A DNA stretch of 15,314 bases from Bacillota bacterium (GTDB lineage: Bacteria > Bacillota > Clostridia > Lachnospirales > Lachnospiraceae): positions 1 to 15,314 of the forward strand of contig JAEWPN010000205.1 in NCBI GenBank assembly GCA_023399455.1. The letters are read 5' to 3'. The translations under genes were made by a program, and so were the position numbers. The notes below the pieces were generated by a model, which saw only the letters and a list, made by a program, of their open reading frames with translations, had not been told where the DNA came from and did no database searches. Of this stretch, positions 14,375-15,314 are shown piece by piece (position 1 is the first letter of the stretch; every line of letters begins with the position of its first letter).

Positions 14375-15314
14375 ATGGGAGAAATAATTTCAACGAGGGA
14401 AGCCTATGGGCGCGCTCTTTGTGAATGCGGAGAGAATCCTGATATTGTGGCATTCGATGCAGACTTGACCATATGCACGATGTCATGCTATTTTGCGGAG
14501 AAATATCCGGAGAGATTTCGCAATGCCGGTATTGCGGAAGCAAATATGATAGGAATGTCTGCCGGGGTGGCAGCCACGGGTAAAACGGTCTTCTGCCATA
14601 CTTTTGCCATGTTCGCAGCAGGAAGAGGCTATGACCAGATTAGAAACTCTGTGGCATATCCGAGGCTGAATGTAAAAGTAGTAGGTACTCACGCAGGACT
14701 TTCGGTGGGAGAAGACGGAGCTACCCATCAATGTATTGAAGATTTAAGCTTGATGCGCACCATTCCGGGAATGGTAGTAATAAACCCATGCGATGCCAAT
14801 GAGACTGAAGCAGCCGTAAAAGCTATGATTGAGTACGAAGGTCCGTGCTATCTCAGACTGGGACGCTCAGGGGTGGAAAATGTTACTCCTGATTTCAAGA
14901 ACTATGATTTCCAGATAGGAAAGGGCGTTACCCTAAAAGAGGGCAATGACGTAACAATTATAGCCACCGGACTCATGGTCCAGATTGCTTTGGAAGCAGC
15001 GGAGCTTTTGAAGGGAGATGGGATCGTGGCCAGAGTCATCGACATGCATACCATTAAGCCCATAGACAGGGATATTATCGTAAAGGCGGCGAAAGAGACA
15101 GGTGCCATCGTAACGACAGAGGAGCACAACGTGATAGGAGGATTAGGAGCAGCAGTAGCGGAAGTGCTCGGCGAGACCTACCCCGTTCCCCTGATCCGTC
15201 ATGGCGTGGAGGATATATTCGGTCATTCGGGAACTGCGCAGGCGCTTATGGAGAAATACGGCCTGAATAAAAACAAGCTGGCTGAAAAGGTAAAACTGGC
15301 TGTCAGCATGAAAA
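14375..15314 (+). CDS. Transketolase, C-terminal subunit (cut by window end)
   Basis: This is the partner half of the split transketolase, with 313 codons visible and no stop before the window ends. Split C-terminal subunits are about 310-320 residues, so only a few residues should be missing. Glu55 in NAGIAEANMIGMSAGVAATG is the glutamate that activates the thiamine cofactor. FCHTFAMFAAGRGYDQIRN forms the cofactor-facing pocket, and the block THAGLSVGEDGATHQ is typical. The C-terminal transketolase domain follows from about residue 190 (DVTIIATGLMVQIALEAA). GGAGG (14363-14367) lies inside the end of the N-terminal subunit gene, 7 bases before ATG 14375. The start codon is 2 bases past that gene's stop. 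Confidence 0.93.
   Translation, partial: MGEIISTREAYGRALCECGENPDIVAFDADLTICTMSCYFAEKYPERFRNAGIAEANMIGMSAGVAATGKTVFCHTFAMFAAGRGYDQIRNSVAYPRLNVKVVGTHAGLSVGEDGATHQCIEDLSLMRTIPGMVVINPCDANETEAAVKAMIEYEGPCYLRLGRSGVENVTPDFKNYDFQIGKGVTLKEGNDVTIIATGLMVQIALEAAELLKGDGIVARVIDMHTIKPIDRDIIVKAAKETGAIVTTEEHNVIGGLGAAVAEVLGETYPVPLIRHGVEDIFGHSGTAQALMEKYGLNKNKLAEKVKLAVSMK

Noticed and set aside
1..15314. CRISPR array, tRNA, rRNA or intact insertion sequence
   Set aside because: No regularly spaced repeats, cloverleaf sequences, rRNA-like blocks or transposase frames were seen.

Overview
The window looks like part of the chromosome of a gut-type Firmicute, most likely a Clostridia/Lachnospiraceae relative. The reasons are strong GGAGG ribosome-binding sites before almost every gene, sigma-A-like promoters, a split (two-subunit) transketolase, a 5TM-LYT/GGDEF diguanylate cyclase and a Gram-positive-style lipoprotein binding protein. 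The genus cannot be fixed from the sequence alone. No rRNA, tRNA, CRISPR array, phage gene or intact insertion sequence is visible.

Layout. (1) 1-355: a non-coding leader rich in inverted repeats, ending in a near-consensus promoter (246-274). (2) 356-5177: a tightly overlapped five-gene operon of the nickel/peptide ABC importer class: lipoprotein binding protein, two permeases and two ATPases, the second ATPase short. Histidine clusters in the binding protein hint at a metal or metal-chelate ligand, but this is inference. (3) 5180-6268, minus strand: a membrane diguanylate cyclase that converges on the importer operon with only 2 bp between stop codons. (4) 6511-8512: a pirin-family cupin followed 4 bp later by an ACR3/bile-acid-symporter-family transporter. 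They share one promoter whose -10 box lies inside a perfect 7-bp dyad. (5) 8624-9481, minus strand: a PchR/YbtA-like AraC-family regulator that ends exactly where the second helix-turn-helix should begin. (6) 9667-13209: a pair of half-size ABC exporter-fold proteins with fused membrane and ATPase domains, probably a heterodimer, resembling the YbtPQ/IrtAB arrangement that often sits beside PchR-type regulators. (7) 13530-15314: the two subunits of a split transketolase, the second cut by the window end.

How the genes may work together. Regions 2 and 6 are both uptake or export systems that could handle metals or metallophores, and region 5 would be the local regulator of region 6. The promoters of the regulator and the exporter pair face each other across about 85 bp, and a 12-bp palindrome lies within the regulator promoter. 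The transketolase pair is housekeeping carbon metabolism (pentose phosphate pathway). The cyclase, pirin and transporter are separate units.

The points most worth a second look are the domain-precise truncation of the AraC regulator with its face-to-face promoters, the shared palindromic element at 25-86 and 9514-9554, the structured region 98-220, the dyad on the pirin promoter, and the helically phased TGAAA array before the transketolase genes. I found no clear case of a wholly new multi-gene system.
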